Part shown: positions 50,220-59,211 of the stretch, piece by piece
How positions within the stretch are numbered: position 1 is the stretch's first letter
Layout of the letters: each line of letters starts with the position of its first letter
Assembly: GCA_050951725.1 (NCBI GenBank)
Contig: JBMNJO010000024.1
Span: forward strand, 310,001-374,000
From: DTU052 sp050951725
Lineage (GTDB): Bacteria; Bacillota; Syntrophomonadia; Syntrophomonadales; DTU052
Reading direction: 5' to 3'
Length of the DNA: 64,000 bases
Translations under genes and position numbers: made by a program
The notes under the pieces: model-generated
Databases searched by the model: none
Told to the model about the DNA's origin: nothing
The model's input: only the letters and a program-made list of their open reading frames with translations

Positions 50220-51413
50220 GTGCAGAGCTTGAAAGAGGTGGACGTGCGCAACAAGCGCGTCCTGGTGCGGGTTGATTTTAATGTTCCTACGGACAAAAAG
50301 GGTAACATCATAGATGATACCCGAATAAGAGAATCGTTACCTACCCTGCGTTATCTGGTGGACCAGGGGGCCCGGGTTATAGCAGTAAGCCATCTGGGAA
50401 GACCCAAAGGTAAACCGGTCGAGGAATTCCGGATGGACAAAGTAGCCGAGCATCTTGGTCATCTGATGAAAAAGCCAGTGGTTAAGGTAGATGAGTGCGT
50501 AGGTCCCGCAGTAAAAAAAGCGATTGAGGCCATGGCCCCGGGAGATATAATGGTCCTGGAAAACGTCCGGTTTTATCCCGGCGAAGAGGCTAATGACCCC
50601 GAGTTCAGCCGGCAACTGGCAGAACTGGCTGATATCTATGTGAATGATGCCTTTGGTGCAGCCCATCGGGCGCACGCATCCATTTCCGGGGTTGCAGAAC
50701 TGTTACCCTCGATTCCTGGATTCCTGTTGGAGAAGGAAGTCACCATGTTGAGCAAGGTGATGAACGGGGCTGAGAATCCCAGGACGGCAATCGTTGGTGG
50801 AGCCAAAGTAGCCGACAAGCTGACCCTCTTAAAAAACATGCTGGAAAACATGGATGTATTAATAATAGGAGGCGCAATGGCTAATACTTTCCTCAAAGCT
50901 CGGGGTTTGAACATAGGCAAATCCGTATTTGAGGAGGCCCTCCTGGACTCGGCCCGTGAGCTTATGGAAATCGCCCGACAGCGTGACACCAAAATGCTCC
51001 TGCCGATTGATGTTGTAGTCGCGGACCACTTCGCGGAAGATGCCGAACACCGGGTAGTACCGGTAGAACAGGTTCCGGAGGGCTGGATGATACTGGATAT
51101 TGGGCCGGAAACGGTTAAGCTCTATCGGCAGTATATAGACCAGGCTCGAACTGTATTCTGGAACGGCCCGATGGGAGTCTATGAGTTTGAAGCCTTCAGT
51201 TCCGGTACCAATGGAGTAGCCCGGGCGGTGGCGTCCGCGTCTGCGGTTAGTGTAGTTGGTGGAGGCGACTCGATGGCCGCCGTTTACAATCTTGGTCTGC
51301 AGAACAAGATTACTCATGTCTCCACTGGAGGCGGGGCGACTCTTGAATTCCTGGAAGGAAAACGGCTGCCGGGCCTCGTAAGCTGCGATTTTGGACAACA
51401 AATGGTGGGGTGA
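50220..51413 (+). CDS. pgk: Phosphoglycerate kinase
   Basis: Makes ATP from 1,3-bisphosphoglycerate. It shows KRVLVRVDFNVPTD, VIAVSHLGRPKGKP, YVNDAFGAAHRAHAS, and the nucleotide-binding end VVGGGDSMAAVYNLG, STGGGATLEFLEG. It is 397 residues. GTG 50220 lies 16 bases after gap with GGAGGTG upstream. The tpiA start is 4 bases beyond its stop. Confidence 0.97.
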   Translation: MQSLKEVDVRNKRVLVRVDFNVPTDKKGNIIDDTRIRESLPTLRYLVDQGARVIAVSHLGRPKGKPVEEFRMDKVAEHLGHLMKKPVVKVDECVGPAVKKAIEAMAPGDIMVLENVRFYPGEEANDPEFSRQLAELADIYVNDAFGAAHRAHASISGVAELLPSIPGFLLEKEVTMLSKVMNGAENPRTAIVGGAKVADKLTLLKNMLENMDVLIIGGAMANTFLKARGLNIGKSVFEEALLDSARELMEIARQRDTKMLLPIDVVVADHFAEDAEHRVVPVEQVPEGWMILDIGPETVKLYRQYIDQARTVFWNGPMGVYEFEAFSSGTNGVARAVASASAVSVVGGGDSMAAVYNLGLQNKITHVSTGGGATLEFLEGKRLPGLVSCDFGQQMVG

Positions 51414-51417
51414 AAAT

Positions 51418-52158
51418 ATGCGCCGGCCGCTTATTGCTGGAAACTGGAAAATGCACAAGACTACTCAGGAGGCATATGACTACATAAAAGAGTTGAACAA
51501 CATACCTTTGAATGAAGGTGTTGAAGCAGCCATAATACCTCCTTTTACCTGCTTATCGGTATTTAAAGAAGCCAGAAGCTGGAGTCGGATCAAATATGGG
51601 GCTCAGAACATGTTTTCGGCCCGCGAGGGTGCTTTCACGGGAGAGATTTCACCTCTTATGCTGTTAGACCTGGAGTGTGATTATGTATTGATCGGACACT
51701 CGGAACGGCGGCAGATTATGAAGGAATCTGACCAGGTGATTAACGACAAGCTGAAACTGGCGTTGGAAACCGGACTGCTTCCTATCCTCTGTGTGGGTGA
51801 GACCCTGGAGGAAAGAGAAGCCGGGAACGCTGAAAAAGTGGTAGGGCGGCAGATCCGGCTGGGTTTGCAGGGGATTGACTCTCAGCCAAAGATGGTGATA
51901 GCCTACGAACCCGTATGGGCTATTGGTACCGGAGTGAATGCTACAGCCTCCGATGCCCAGCAGATGATCCGCTTTATTCGGGATATCATCAAGGAAGAAT
52001 GGGGTTCGGACAAATCCGAGCAGATCAGAATACTATATGGCGGGAGTGTCAAGCCTGCCAACATTAAGGAACTGATGAGTCAGAATGATGTGGACGGGGC
52101 CCTGGTGGGGGGAGCCAGTCTGGATCCTAAGGTGTTCTCACAAATTATTAACTATTAA
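51418..52158 (+). CDS. tpiA: Triose-phosphate isomerase
   Basis: Interconverts dihydroxyacetone phosphate and glyceraldehyde 3-phosphate. It reads MRRPLIAGNWKMHK, with the catalytic histidine in IGHSERR (about 94), catalytic glutamate in AYEPVWAIGTG (about 164) and GGSVKPANI for phosphate. It is 246 residues. ATG 51418 uses GGTGGGGTGA at the end of pgk; a longer frame from within pgk (51391) is rejected. Confidence 0.97.
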   Translation: MRRPLIAGNWKMHKTTQEAYDYIKELNNIPLNEGVEAAIIPPFTCLSVFKEARSWSRIKYGAQNMFSAREGAFTGEISPLMLLDLECDYVLIGHSERRQIMKESDQVINDKLKLALETGLLPILCVGETLEEREAGNAEKVVGRQIRLGLQGIDSQPKMVIAYEPVWAIGTGVNATASDAQQMIRFIRDIIKEEWGSDKSEQIRILYGGSVKPANIKELMSQNDVDGALVGGASLDPKVFSQIINY

Positions 52159-52196
52159 TCGGGATCATGTCCCAGGTAGAAATGGGAGTAAGATTT

Positions 52197-53738
52197 ATGA
52201 TATCTAGACCTTTGACCTTAGTAATACTGGATGGCTGGGGAGAGAAAGGTTCCTGTGAAAAAAACGCCATTGCCCAGGCTGATCCCCAGGTGTTTAAGGC
52301 TTTGAAAAGGGATTATCCCAATACCGTCCTGGAGGCCTCGGCGCTGGAAGTGGGTCTGCCCCAGGGGCAGATGGGCAATTCAGAAGTGGGTCATCTGAAT
52401 ATCGGTTCTGGCCGTACGGTTTATCAAGAGATCACCCGCATATCCAGGGAGATTCACGAAGGGACGTTTTTCGAAAACCGGGAATTAAGAAAAGCCATGG
52501 AATATGCTCTGAATCATAATGGCGCTTTGCACCTGATGGGTCTGGTTTCGGATGGTGGAGTCCACAGCCACCTGGACCACATCGTTGCGCTGCTGGAAAT
52601 GGCCCAGCGGCAAGGACTCACCAGAGTCTACCTGCATGCCTTTCTTGACGGTCGGGATGTCCCCCCGATCAGTGCCCTGACTTACATAGAGTCCCTGGAG
52701 GACACCATGAACAAACTTGGCACCGGGAAAATTGCCACAGTCATGGGGCGCTATTATGCCATGGACCGGGATAAAAGATGGGAACGAAGCCAGCGGGCTT
52801 TTGAAGCCATGGTAGCAGGCACAGGTAAACAGGCAAAGAGTGCCCGGGAAGCTGTTGAAAACTCCTACCAGGAAGAGACGACTGACGAATTTATGGAACC
52901 TGCGGTGGTAGTAGATGACCACGGGGACCCCGTGGGGCTGGTTAAGGATGGCGATGGAATTATCTTCTTTAATTTCCGTGCTGATCGTGCCCGTCAGATC
53001 ACCCGGGCTTTCGTGGATCGTGATTTCAAGGGTTTTGAAAGAGTGCGACATCCAGAAGTATACTACGTCTGCTTTACGCAGTATGATGTGAACATCAAGG
53101 CTCCGGTGGCCTTCATGCCACAGAACCTTCACAACACCCTGGGTGAGTATCTCTCCAAGCAGGGGTTCAGACAATTGAGAATCGCTGAGACTGAAAAATA
53201 CGCGCATGTCACTTTTTTCTTTAACGGCGGAGTAGAAAAGCCTAATCTCAATGAGGATCGGGTTCTTATTCCGTCTCCTCAGGTGGCTACCTATGATCTG
53301 CAGCCGGAAATGAGCGCTTTTAAGGTGACGGAACGGGTTATACAAGAGATTGAAAAAGGGATATACGATGTGGTGATCATTAATTATGCTAATCCTGACA
53401 TGATTGGTCACACCGGGAATATGGATGCAGCAATAGCAGCTATCAAAGTGGTGGACCAGTGCCTGGGTGAGGTGGTGAGGACCGTCCAGAAAGCCGGGGG
53501 GGTAACCATTGTGACCTCTGACCACGGCAATGCTGAGACTATGACTGACGAAGAAACCGGACAGCCGCATACCGCGCATACCACTAATCTGGTGCCATTT
53601 ATCCTGGTAGGTGAGGCCTACCGGGGAAAACGGCTGCGGGAGAGGGGGAGTCTGCGGGATATTGCGCCAACCATGTTAAATATTCTGAATCTCCCGATTC
53701 CCAAGGAGATGACTGGGGTAAACTTAATTGTAGAATAA
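52197..53738 (+). CDS. gpmI: Phosphoglycerate mutase, cofactor-independent
   Basis: Manganese-dependent mutase converting 3- to 2-phosphoglycerate. From ATG 52197 (513 residues) the metal ligand is Asp12 in LVILDGWG and the phosphorylated serine is Ser62 in MGNSEVGHLNIG, the numbering known for the family. Other motifs are MGRYYAMDRDKRWER, FNFRADRARQ and TSDHGNAE. An earlier in-frame ATG (52167) lacks a ribosome binding site, while GGGAG at about 52185 fits ATG 52197. Confidence 0.96.
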   Translation: MISRPLTLVILDGWGEKGSCEKNAIAQADPQVFKALKRDYPNTVLEASALEVGLPQGQMGNSEVGHLNIGSGRTVYQEITRISREIHEGTFFENRELRKAMEYALNHNGALHLMGLVSDGGVHSHLDHIVALLEMAQRQGLTRVYLHAFLDGRDVPPISALTYIESLEDTMNKLGTGKIATVMGRYYAMDRDKRWERSQRAFEAMVAGTGKQAKSAREAVENSYQEETTDEFMEPAVVVDDHGDPVGLVKDGDGIIFFNFRADRARQITRAFVDRDFKGFERVRHPEVYYVCFTQYDVNIKAPVAFMPQNLHNTLGEYLSKQGFRQLRIAETEKYAHVTFFFNGGVEKPNLNEDRVLIPSPQVATYDLQPEMSAFKVTERVIQEIEKGIYDVVIINYANPDMIGHTGNMDAAIAAIKVVDQCLGEVVRTVQKAGGVTIVTSDHGNAETMTDEETGQPHTAHTTNLVPFILVGEAYRGKRLRERGSLRDIAPTMLNILNLPIPKEMTGVNLIVE

Positions 53739-53851
53739 AGGACAATACCCTGTCCCTGTCCGAAAGACGTATACTAACTGCGGACAAGTACTGACCTAAC
53801 TTATTGTTTGTATCTTGTTAAATACTGAAAATGATGAAAGGGATGTATAAT

Positions 53852-55135
53852 ATGAGCCTGATAGCCGATGTCTATGCCCGGGAAATACTCGACTCCCGAG
53901 GCAACCCAACCGTTGAAGTGGACGTTGTTCTGGAAGACGGAACCATGGGGAGAGCCGCAGTACCTTCTGGTGCCTCGACCGGGGCCTATGAGGCAGTTGA
54001 ACTGCGGGACGGTGACCAGGAACGTTATATGGGCAAAGGGGTATTAAATGCGGTTGAAAATGTCAACACCATTATTGCTCCCGAAATTGTAGGGATGGAT
54101 TGCGTAGACCAGGTAGGAATCGACCGCCTGATGATCAGCCTGGACGGTACACCTAACAAGGGCAAATTGGGAGCCAACGCCATTCTAGGGGTGTCCCTGG
54201 CGATTGCCAAAGCGGCTTCCGCCTTCATGGCCCTGCCTCTTTACCAGTACATCGGAGGTGTTAATGCCAAAGAACTGCCAGTTCCAATGATGAACATATT
54301 AAATGGCGGAAAACACGCTGATAACAATGTTGACATCCAGGAATTTATGATTGTCCCGGCGGGGGCTGAAAACTTTAAGGAGTCCTTACGCATGGGAGTC
54401 CAGGTTTACCACCAGCTGAAAAAAGTGTTAAAGAAAAAGGGGTTGACGACTTCAGTGGGAGACGAGGGAGGGTTTGCCCCCAACCTGCCTTCCAATGAAG
54501 CTGCAATTGAGGTGATCCTGGAAGCCATCGAGACAGCGGGCTTCAGGCCGGGACAGGACATGTTCCTGGCCCTGGACATCGCGGCGACCGAACTGTACCG
54601 TGACGGATATTACTGGATGGGGGGTGAAAACAGAAAGCTTAGTTCCGCGGAAATGGTAGAATTCTGGGAAGGATGGATCAAGAAGTATCCAGTTGTCTCC
54701 ATTGAGGATGGCCTGGCCGAAGATGACTGGGACGGGTGGAAACTCTTGACTCAGAAATTGGGCAATAAGGCTCAGTTGGTAGGGGACGACCTCTTTGTAA
54801 CCAATACACAAAGGCTGGCTCAAGGCATTAAGGTTGGTGCAGCCAACAGTGTGCTGATCAAGGTCAACCAGATTGGAACATTGACCGAGACGCTGGACAC
54901 CATAGAAATGGCCAAGCGCGCCGGTTATACCTGTGTAATTTCTCATCGTTCCGGGGAGACCGAGGATAATACCATCGCGGATATTGCTGTGGCCACCAAT
55001 GCGGGTCAGATTAAGACTGGAGCACCTGCTCGAACCGACCGCGTAACCAAGTACAACCAGCTGCTTCGGATCGAAGAAGAACTCGACGCCATAGGCGTGT
55101 TCCGGGGCAAAGAAGTCTTTGCACAGTCCCGGTAG
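53852..55135 (+). CDS. eno: Enolase
   Basis: Dehydrates 2-phosphoglycerate to phosphoenolpyruvate. It shows DVYAREILDSRGNPTVEVDV, VPSGASTGAYEAVELRDGD, the acid/base and magnesium residues in GDEGGFAPN, SIEDGLAEDDWDGW, LVGDDLFVTN and SHRSGETED. ATG 53852 gives 427 residues and has AAAGGGA eight bases upstream; ATG 53831 in frame would add seven residues. The 93-base gap after gpmI has a CCCTGTCCCTG remnant and no strong promoter. Confidence 0.96.
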   Translation: MSLIADVYAREILDSRGNPTVEVDVVLEDGTMGRAAVPSGASTGAYEAVELRDGDQERYMGKGVLNAVENVNTIIAPEIVGMDCVDQVGIDRLMISLDGTPNKGKLGANAILGVSLAIAKAASAFMALPLYQYIGGVNAKELPVPMMNILNGGKHADNNVDIQEFMIVPAGAENFKESLRMGVQVYHQLKKVLKKKGLTTSVGDEGGFAPNLPSNEAAIEVILEAIETAGFRPGQDMFLALDIAATELYRDGYYWMGGENRKLSSAEMVEFWEGWIKKYPVVSIEDGLAEDDWDGWKLLTQKLGNKAQLVGDDLFVTNTQRLAQGIKVGAANSVLIKVNQIGTLTETLDTIEMAKRAGYTCVISHRSGETEDNTIADIAVATNAGQIKTGAPARTDRVTKYNQLLRIEEELDAIGVFRGKEVFAQSR

Positions 55136-55149
55136 TATTAATGTTTTGG

Positions 55150-55179
55150 TTTACTGAATGGCCGAGCTTATGTTAAAAT
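55150..55179 (+). promoter_or_regulatory. Promoter upstream of secG
   Basis: TTTACT at 55150-55155, an 18-base spacer, and extended -10 TGTTAAAAT at 55171-55179. Confidence 0.65.
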
Positions 55180-55221
55180 TTTATGTGGTCTTTAGGGAGT
55201 TCCCGCACGGGAGGTGAGACT

Positions 55222-55446
55222 TTGGTAAAGACTCTGGTCACAATCCTAGACATCTTGGTTGCTTTAGGATTGATCTCGACCGTGCTGCTGCAGTCGGGTA
55301 AGAGCGCAGGATTTTCGGGTAGTATAGCTGGGGGGGCAGAAGCTATATTCGGTAAGAATAAGGCTGCTAATGAGCTGTTTGAAAAGCTATCCACCATCCT
55401 GGCAGTTCTGTTTATGACGCTGACGTTGCTTCTGGCTTTGTTATAA
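55222..55446 (+). CDS. secG: Protein translocase subunit SecG
   Basis: Accessory Sec subunit with two membrane helices: TLVTILDILVALGLISTVLLQSG at the N-terminus and a hydrophobic LSTILAVLFMTLTLLLALL at the end, with GGAEAIFGKNKAANELFEK between. TTG 55222 gives 74 residues. GGGAGGTGAG ends 4 bases before it. The ribosome binding site is preceded by TCCCGCAC, which could form a small TCCC/GGGA hairpin over it. Confidence 0.93.
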   Translation: MVKTLVTILDILVALGLISTVLLQSGKSAGFSGSIAGGAEAIFGKNKAANELFEKLSTILAVLFMTLTLLLALL

Positions 55447-55509
55447 AATCGAAGCTTAACACCTGCAGTCATAAGCATTATTAATATGGGAGAGGATGAT
55501 ACAAGTACC

Positions 55510-58056
55510 ATGGAACCAAATATAATGAACTACATCAATGTGGCATCCGTCGGATTGGTTCTTTTCCTCTTGACCTTCCTGGCCTGCTACATTGGACGGC
55601 AGTACCGGACCGTGGTCAAGGCTGTATTTGGTGGAATAGCCAGTCTGTCCGTGTTGCTGCTGACGCCAGCAGTGGCGTTTGCCGGTGAGGCAGATCTCGT
55701 ACTACCGGTCTTATCGCAAGACCAGAACACACTGCTTTACTACGGTATTGGAGTTTGTGTACTGGGGATGCTGTTTGGCGTGTACCAATTCGTACAGGTT
55801 AAGCAAAATGTTGCCCATCAGTCTATGCTTGATGTGGCACAAACCATCTATGAAACCTGTAAGACCTACCTAATTCAACAAGGGAAACTCCTGGCTATAT
55901 TGTTTGCCTTTATCGGTGTGTGTGTCGCTTTCTACTTTGGGTTCCTTTCGCAGATGCCGATGGGTTCGGTGTTATTCATCCTGATGTGGACCGTTATAGG
56001 TATCCTCGGTTCCTACAGTGTTGCCTGGTATGGAATCCGCATGAATACCCTGGCCAACAGCAGGGTGGCATTTACCGCTTTGGAGAGAAAACCTCTTAAG
56101 CTTTTGAACATTGCTCTGGACGCTGGAATGAGCATCGGGATGGTTCTCGTATGTGTTGAGCTCATCATGATGCTGATTATCCTCTTGTTTGTTCCTCGTG
56201 AACTGGCAGGAGCAAGCTTTATTGGATTCGCTATCGGTGAATCTCTTGGCGCAAGTGCCCTGCGTATTGCCGGTGGTATTTTCACCAAGATCGCTGATAT
56301 CGGGTCTGACCTGATGAAAATCGTCTTTGGCATTAAAGAAGACGATCCCAGAAACCCCGGGGTTATTGCCGACTGTACCGGTGACAACGCTGGTGACAGT
56401 GTAGGACCGACTGCGGATGGTTTCGAGACTTATGGTGTTACTGGTGTTGCAGTTGTTACCTTTATCGTACTGGCGGTAGGAAATGCTCTCCCGGCCGCAG
56501 ACCAGATTGCACTGCAGACCAGCTTGCTCACCTGGGTATTCGTAATGCGTGTTTTGATGGTTGTTGCTTCTTTCGTAGCTTTCTATATCAACCGGGCGGT
56601 TAGCCAGAGCAGATTTGGCCAATCAGATGATTTCGATTTCGAGCAGCCTTTGACCAGTCTGGTTTGGATTACCTCTATCCTGGCGATTGCCGGAACATTT
56701 GTAGCCAGCTATTTTATGTTGGGACCGACATCTTCGGCACCGGCAGAACTGCAGGCTATTTGGGCGGTACTGGCAGCCATCATCAGCTTTGGTACTCTGG
56801 GTGCAGCCTTGATACCGGAAGCTACCAAAATCTTTACCAGCCCGAACTCAACCCACGTAGCCGAGGTTGTTAAAGCATCTCGCGAAGGTGGGCCTTCACT
56901 TAACATTCTGTCAGGTCTGGTTGCAGGTAACTTCAGTGGATTCTGGATTGGCCTGATATTTATCGGCCTTATGTTTGGTGCTTACTATGCAAGTACATTT
57001 GGACTGGAAGCCATCATGATCTATCCTTCCATCTTCGCATTTGGTCTGGTGGCCTTTGGTATGCTGGGTATGGGACCTGTTACCATTGCGGTTGACAGTT
57101 ACGGCCCGGTTACCGACAATGCCCAGTCGATTTACGAACTTTCTTTGATTGAAGAAATCGATGGCATTGAAAAAGAGATCGAAAAGGATTTCAAATTCAA
57201 GCCTGATTTCGACAAAGCGAAATACTATCTGGAAGCTCAGGACGGAGCTGGTAACACCTTTAAAGCAACTGCCAAGCCGGTCTTGATTGGTACCGCGGTT
57301 GTTGGTGCAACCACCATGATATTCTCGCTGATCCTGGTTATTCAGAAGGTTTTGGAGGTACAGCCAGAAGCTATCCTGAACCTGCTTAACCCGTACACGC
57401 TGCTGGGCTTTATCGCCGGTGGTGCAGTAATCTACTGGTTTACCGGTGCATCAACCCAGGCGGTTACCACTGGTGCCTATAGAGCTGTTCAGTTCATCAA
57501 AAACAATATCGACCTTGGCGAAGCGGCCAGTGTTAAAGCTAACACCGCAAACTCCGTAGAGGTTGTTAAGATCTGTACGCAGTATGCTCAAAGCGGGATG
57601 TTCAATATATTCCTGGCGCTGTTCTCCTTCGCTTTGGCATTTGCATGCCTGTCGGCTCCGAGTGGCGGGAACAACGATGCGGTTTCCTTCTTTGTAGCAT
57701 ACTTGATTGCCATAGCCATAGTCGGTCTGTTCCAGGCAGTATTCATGGCTAATGCTGGTGGTGCATGGGACAATGCTAAGAAGGTTGTTGAAGTGGATAT
57801 GCAGGAAAAAGGTACTCCGCTTCACGAGGCCACTGTTGTTGGTGACACCGTTGGTGACCCGTTCAAGGATACCTCTTCAGTTGCCTTGAACCCGATTATC
57901 AAGTTCACCACGCTGTTTGGCCTGCTGGCTATGGAAATTGCTATTTCCCCGACTTTCCGGGATATAGCACCGACAGTCGGACTGGTATTCCTGGCGATTG
58001 CTCTGTTCTTCGTATATCGTTCCTTCTTCGGAATGAGAATACCAGACGAACTCTAG
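55510..58056 (+). CDS. hppA: Membrane-bound pyrophosphatase, divergent H+-pumping type
   Basis: Integral membrane enzyme that couples pyrophosphate hydrolysis to ion pumping. About sixteen hydrophobic segments are present. Substrate motifs are EDDPRNPGVIADCTGDNAGDSVGPTADGFETYG, DSYGPVTDNAQSI and GDTVGDPFKDTSS. They differ from canonical forms (DIGSDLMKIVFG instead of DVGADLVGKVE). A lysine in GNTFKA (about residue 585) stands at the position linked to potassium independence. From ATG 55510 it has 848 residues, with an added N-terminal pair of hydrophobic stretches ending AVAFAGEAD. This fits the divergent H+-PPase subfamily. The start (55486, 55510 or 55525) is uncertain. Confidence 0.9.
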   Translation: MEPNIMNYINVASVGLVLFLLTFLACYIGRQYRTVVKAVFGGIASLSVLLLTPAVAFAGEADLVLPVLSQDQNTLLYYGIGVCVLGMLFGVYQFVQVKQNVAHQSMLDVAQTIYETCKTYLIQQGKLLAILFAFIGVCVAFYFGFLSQMPMGSVLFILMWTVIGILGSYSVAWYGIRMNTLANSRVAFTALERKPLKLLNIALDAGMSIGMVLVCVELIMMLIILLFVPRELAGASFIGFAIGESLGASALRIAGGIFTKIADIGSDLMKIVFGIKEDDPRNPGVIADCTGDNAGDSVGPTADGFETYGVTGVAVVTFIVLAVGNALPAADQIALQTSLLTWVFVMRVLMVVASFVAFYINRAVSQSRFGQSDDFDFEQPLTSLVWITSILAIAGTFVASYFMLGPTSSAPAELQAIWAVLAAIISFGTLGAALIPEATKIFTSPNSTHVAEVVKASREGGPSLNILSGLVAGNFSGFWIGLIFIGLMFGAYYASTFGLEAIMIYPSIFAFGLVAFGMLGMGPVTIAVDSYGPVTDNAQSIYELSLIEEIDGIEKEIEKDFKFKPDFDKAKYYLEAQDGAGNTFKATAKPVLIGTAVVGATTMIFSLILVIQKVLEVQPEAILNLLNPYTLLGFIAGGAVIYWFTGASTQAVTTGAYRAVQFIKNNIDLGEAASVKANTANSVEVVKICTQYAQSGMFNIFLALFSFALAFACLSAPSGGNNDAVSFFVAYLIAIAIVGLFQAVFMANAGGAWDNAKKVVEVDMQEKGTPLHEATVVGDTVGDPFKDTSSVALNPIIKFTTLFGLLAMEIAISPTFRDIAPTVGLVFLAIALFFVYRSFFGMRIPDEL

Positions 58057-58089
58057 TAGAGACTAACCTAAAATATAATATGGTTCATG

Positions 58090-58126
58090 AGGCCCCCGTT
58101 TTTCAAAGCGTGGGGTCTTTCTTTTT
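58090..58126 (+). terminator. Terminator after hppA
   Basis: AGGCCCC-CG (from 58090) pairs with CG-T-GGGGTCT (to 58118), one bulged T, followed by a T-rich stretch (TTCTTTTT). Confidence 0.8.
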
Positions 58127-58220
58127 CCGATGAAGTTTGCTCGGGTGCCGTTCCGGTAGAAGTCGCTGGAGATTAGCAGTGATTAGTGCTTGCTAATGTA
58201 GTAGAATCTGAATAGCGAGT

Positions 58221-58229
58221 TGTTATACT
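58221..58229 (+). promoter_or_regulatory. Probable extended -10 promoter of the esterase gene
   Basis: TGTTATACT at 58221-58229 is an extended -10 with no good -35. Upstream, ATTAGCA and TGCTAAT (about 58173-58197) form a 7-bp inverted repeat of unknown role. Confidence 0.45.
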
Positions 58230-58273
58230 TCTAGTGAAAGCCACCACCAATAACTTATGTTTGGGGAGATTCT

Positions 58274-59032
58274 ATGCTTGATATAGATCCACGGGCCATG
58301 CCGTTGGAATTGATTGGCGACGGCGCAAATTGTATTCTCATTCATGGCTTAACTGCCTCACCCTCAGAAATGAGACTCCTGGGCGAACTTCTTCACCAAC
58401 GGGGTTATTCGGTTCATGCACCATTATTGCCCGGTCATGGGAGAACTCCTAAACATCTGAATCAGACTCGTTGGACGGAATGGTACCAGGAGGTCGAGGC
58501 CCTGGCCAAAAAACTTCTGCAACAGCCAGTCCCGCTGGTGGTGATCGGGCTGTCGATGGGAGCATTGCTGTCGTTGGAACTGGGGGCACGGGTGGATGGA
58601 ATAAGGGGGATAGTATGCATTAACCCTCCATTAATACTTCGTGACTGGAAGAGCAAATGGGCACGAATCGTGAGGGTATTCCGCCATTATATACCGAAGT
58701 ATATCGGTGATGAAGACCGGGAAATGGAGAACCGGGGACGGTTTGCATATGATTGTATACCATTACAAGCCTTCATTAGCATGCAGTCTCTGGTCAAAGT
58801 GGTTATCAAAAAGCTGGAGCATATTGATATCCCGGTGCTGGTGGTGGAGGGGGCCAAGGATGAGCTGGTAGATCCCCGGAGTTACAGCGTTCTGGCACAC
58901 AGGTTACCACCAGGCAGGATGCGACACCTGTACCTGACGAGGTCGCCGCACGTTGCTACCATGGGGGACGAGCTGGAGTTGTTAGGAAATGAAATTGACG
59001 GGTTTATCAAGGGAATGCTTAATGGAATATAA
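58274..59032 (+). CDS. est: Alpha/beta-hydrolase, carboxylesterase family
   Basis: Serine hydrolase of the Est30/YvaK group. It shows IHGLTASPSEMR (oxyanion hole), PLLPGHG, the nucleophile elbow GLSMGALLSLELG, an acid residue probably in VEGAKDELVDP and the histidine in SPHVATM. It is 252 residues with no signal peptide, so cytoplasmic. The order secG-est-rnr-smpB-ssrA is the same as in Bacillus apart from the pyrophosphatase. The natural substrate is unknown. Confidence 0.88.
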   Translation: MLDIDPRAMPLELIGDGANCILIHGLTASPSEMRLLGELLHQRGYSVHAPLLPGHGRTPKHLNQTRWTEWYQEVEALAKKLLQQPVPLVVIGLSMGALLSLELGARVDGIRGIVCINPPLILRDWKSKWARIVRVFRHYIPKYIGDEDREMENRGRFAYDCIPLQAFISMQSLVKVVIKKLEHIDIPVLVVEGAKDELVDPRSYSVLAHRLPPGRMRHLYLTRSPHVATMGDELELLGNEIDGFIKGMLNGI

Positions 59033-59211
59033 CAAGCGAAAATCTTGATTGTGTACACCATCACCGGTAAACGGTCAATTGTTTATATTACCGGCCCCCC
59101 GGGCAAAATTATATACTAGGAAGGCCGGGCTTAAAAAAGAGCCCATGCGGTAAAATCTTAGTTGAAAGAGAATCAGTTATAGGATCTACAATCGATCAGG
59201 AAGGTGAATGA

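Noticed and set aside
52485..53579. 364-codon frame on the - strand
   Set aside because: It is opposite gpmI, whose motifs and codon pattern are clear; no family resemblance in the - strand product.
53740..53770. CCCTGTCCCTG shared with the region before rpoB (16252-16262)
   Set aside because: An eleven-base match may be chance; no longer similarity is seen around it.
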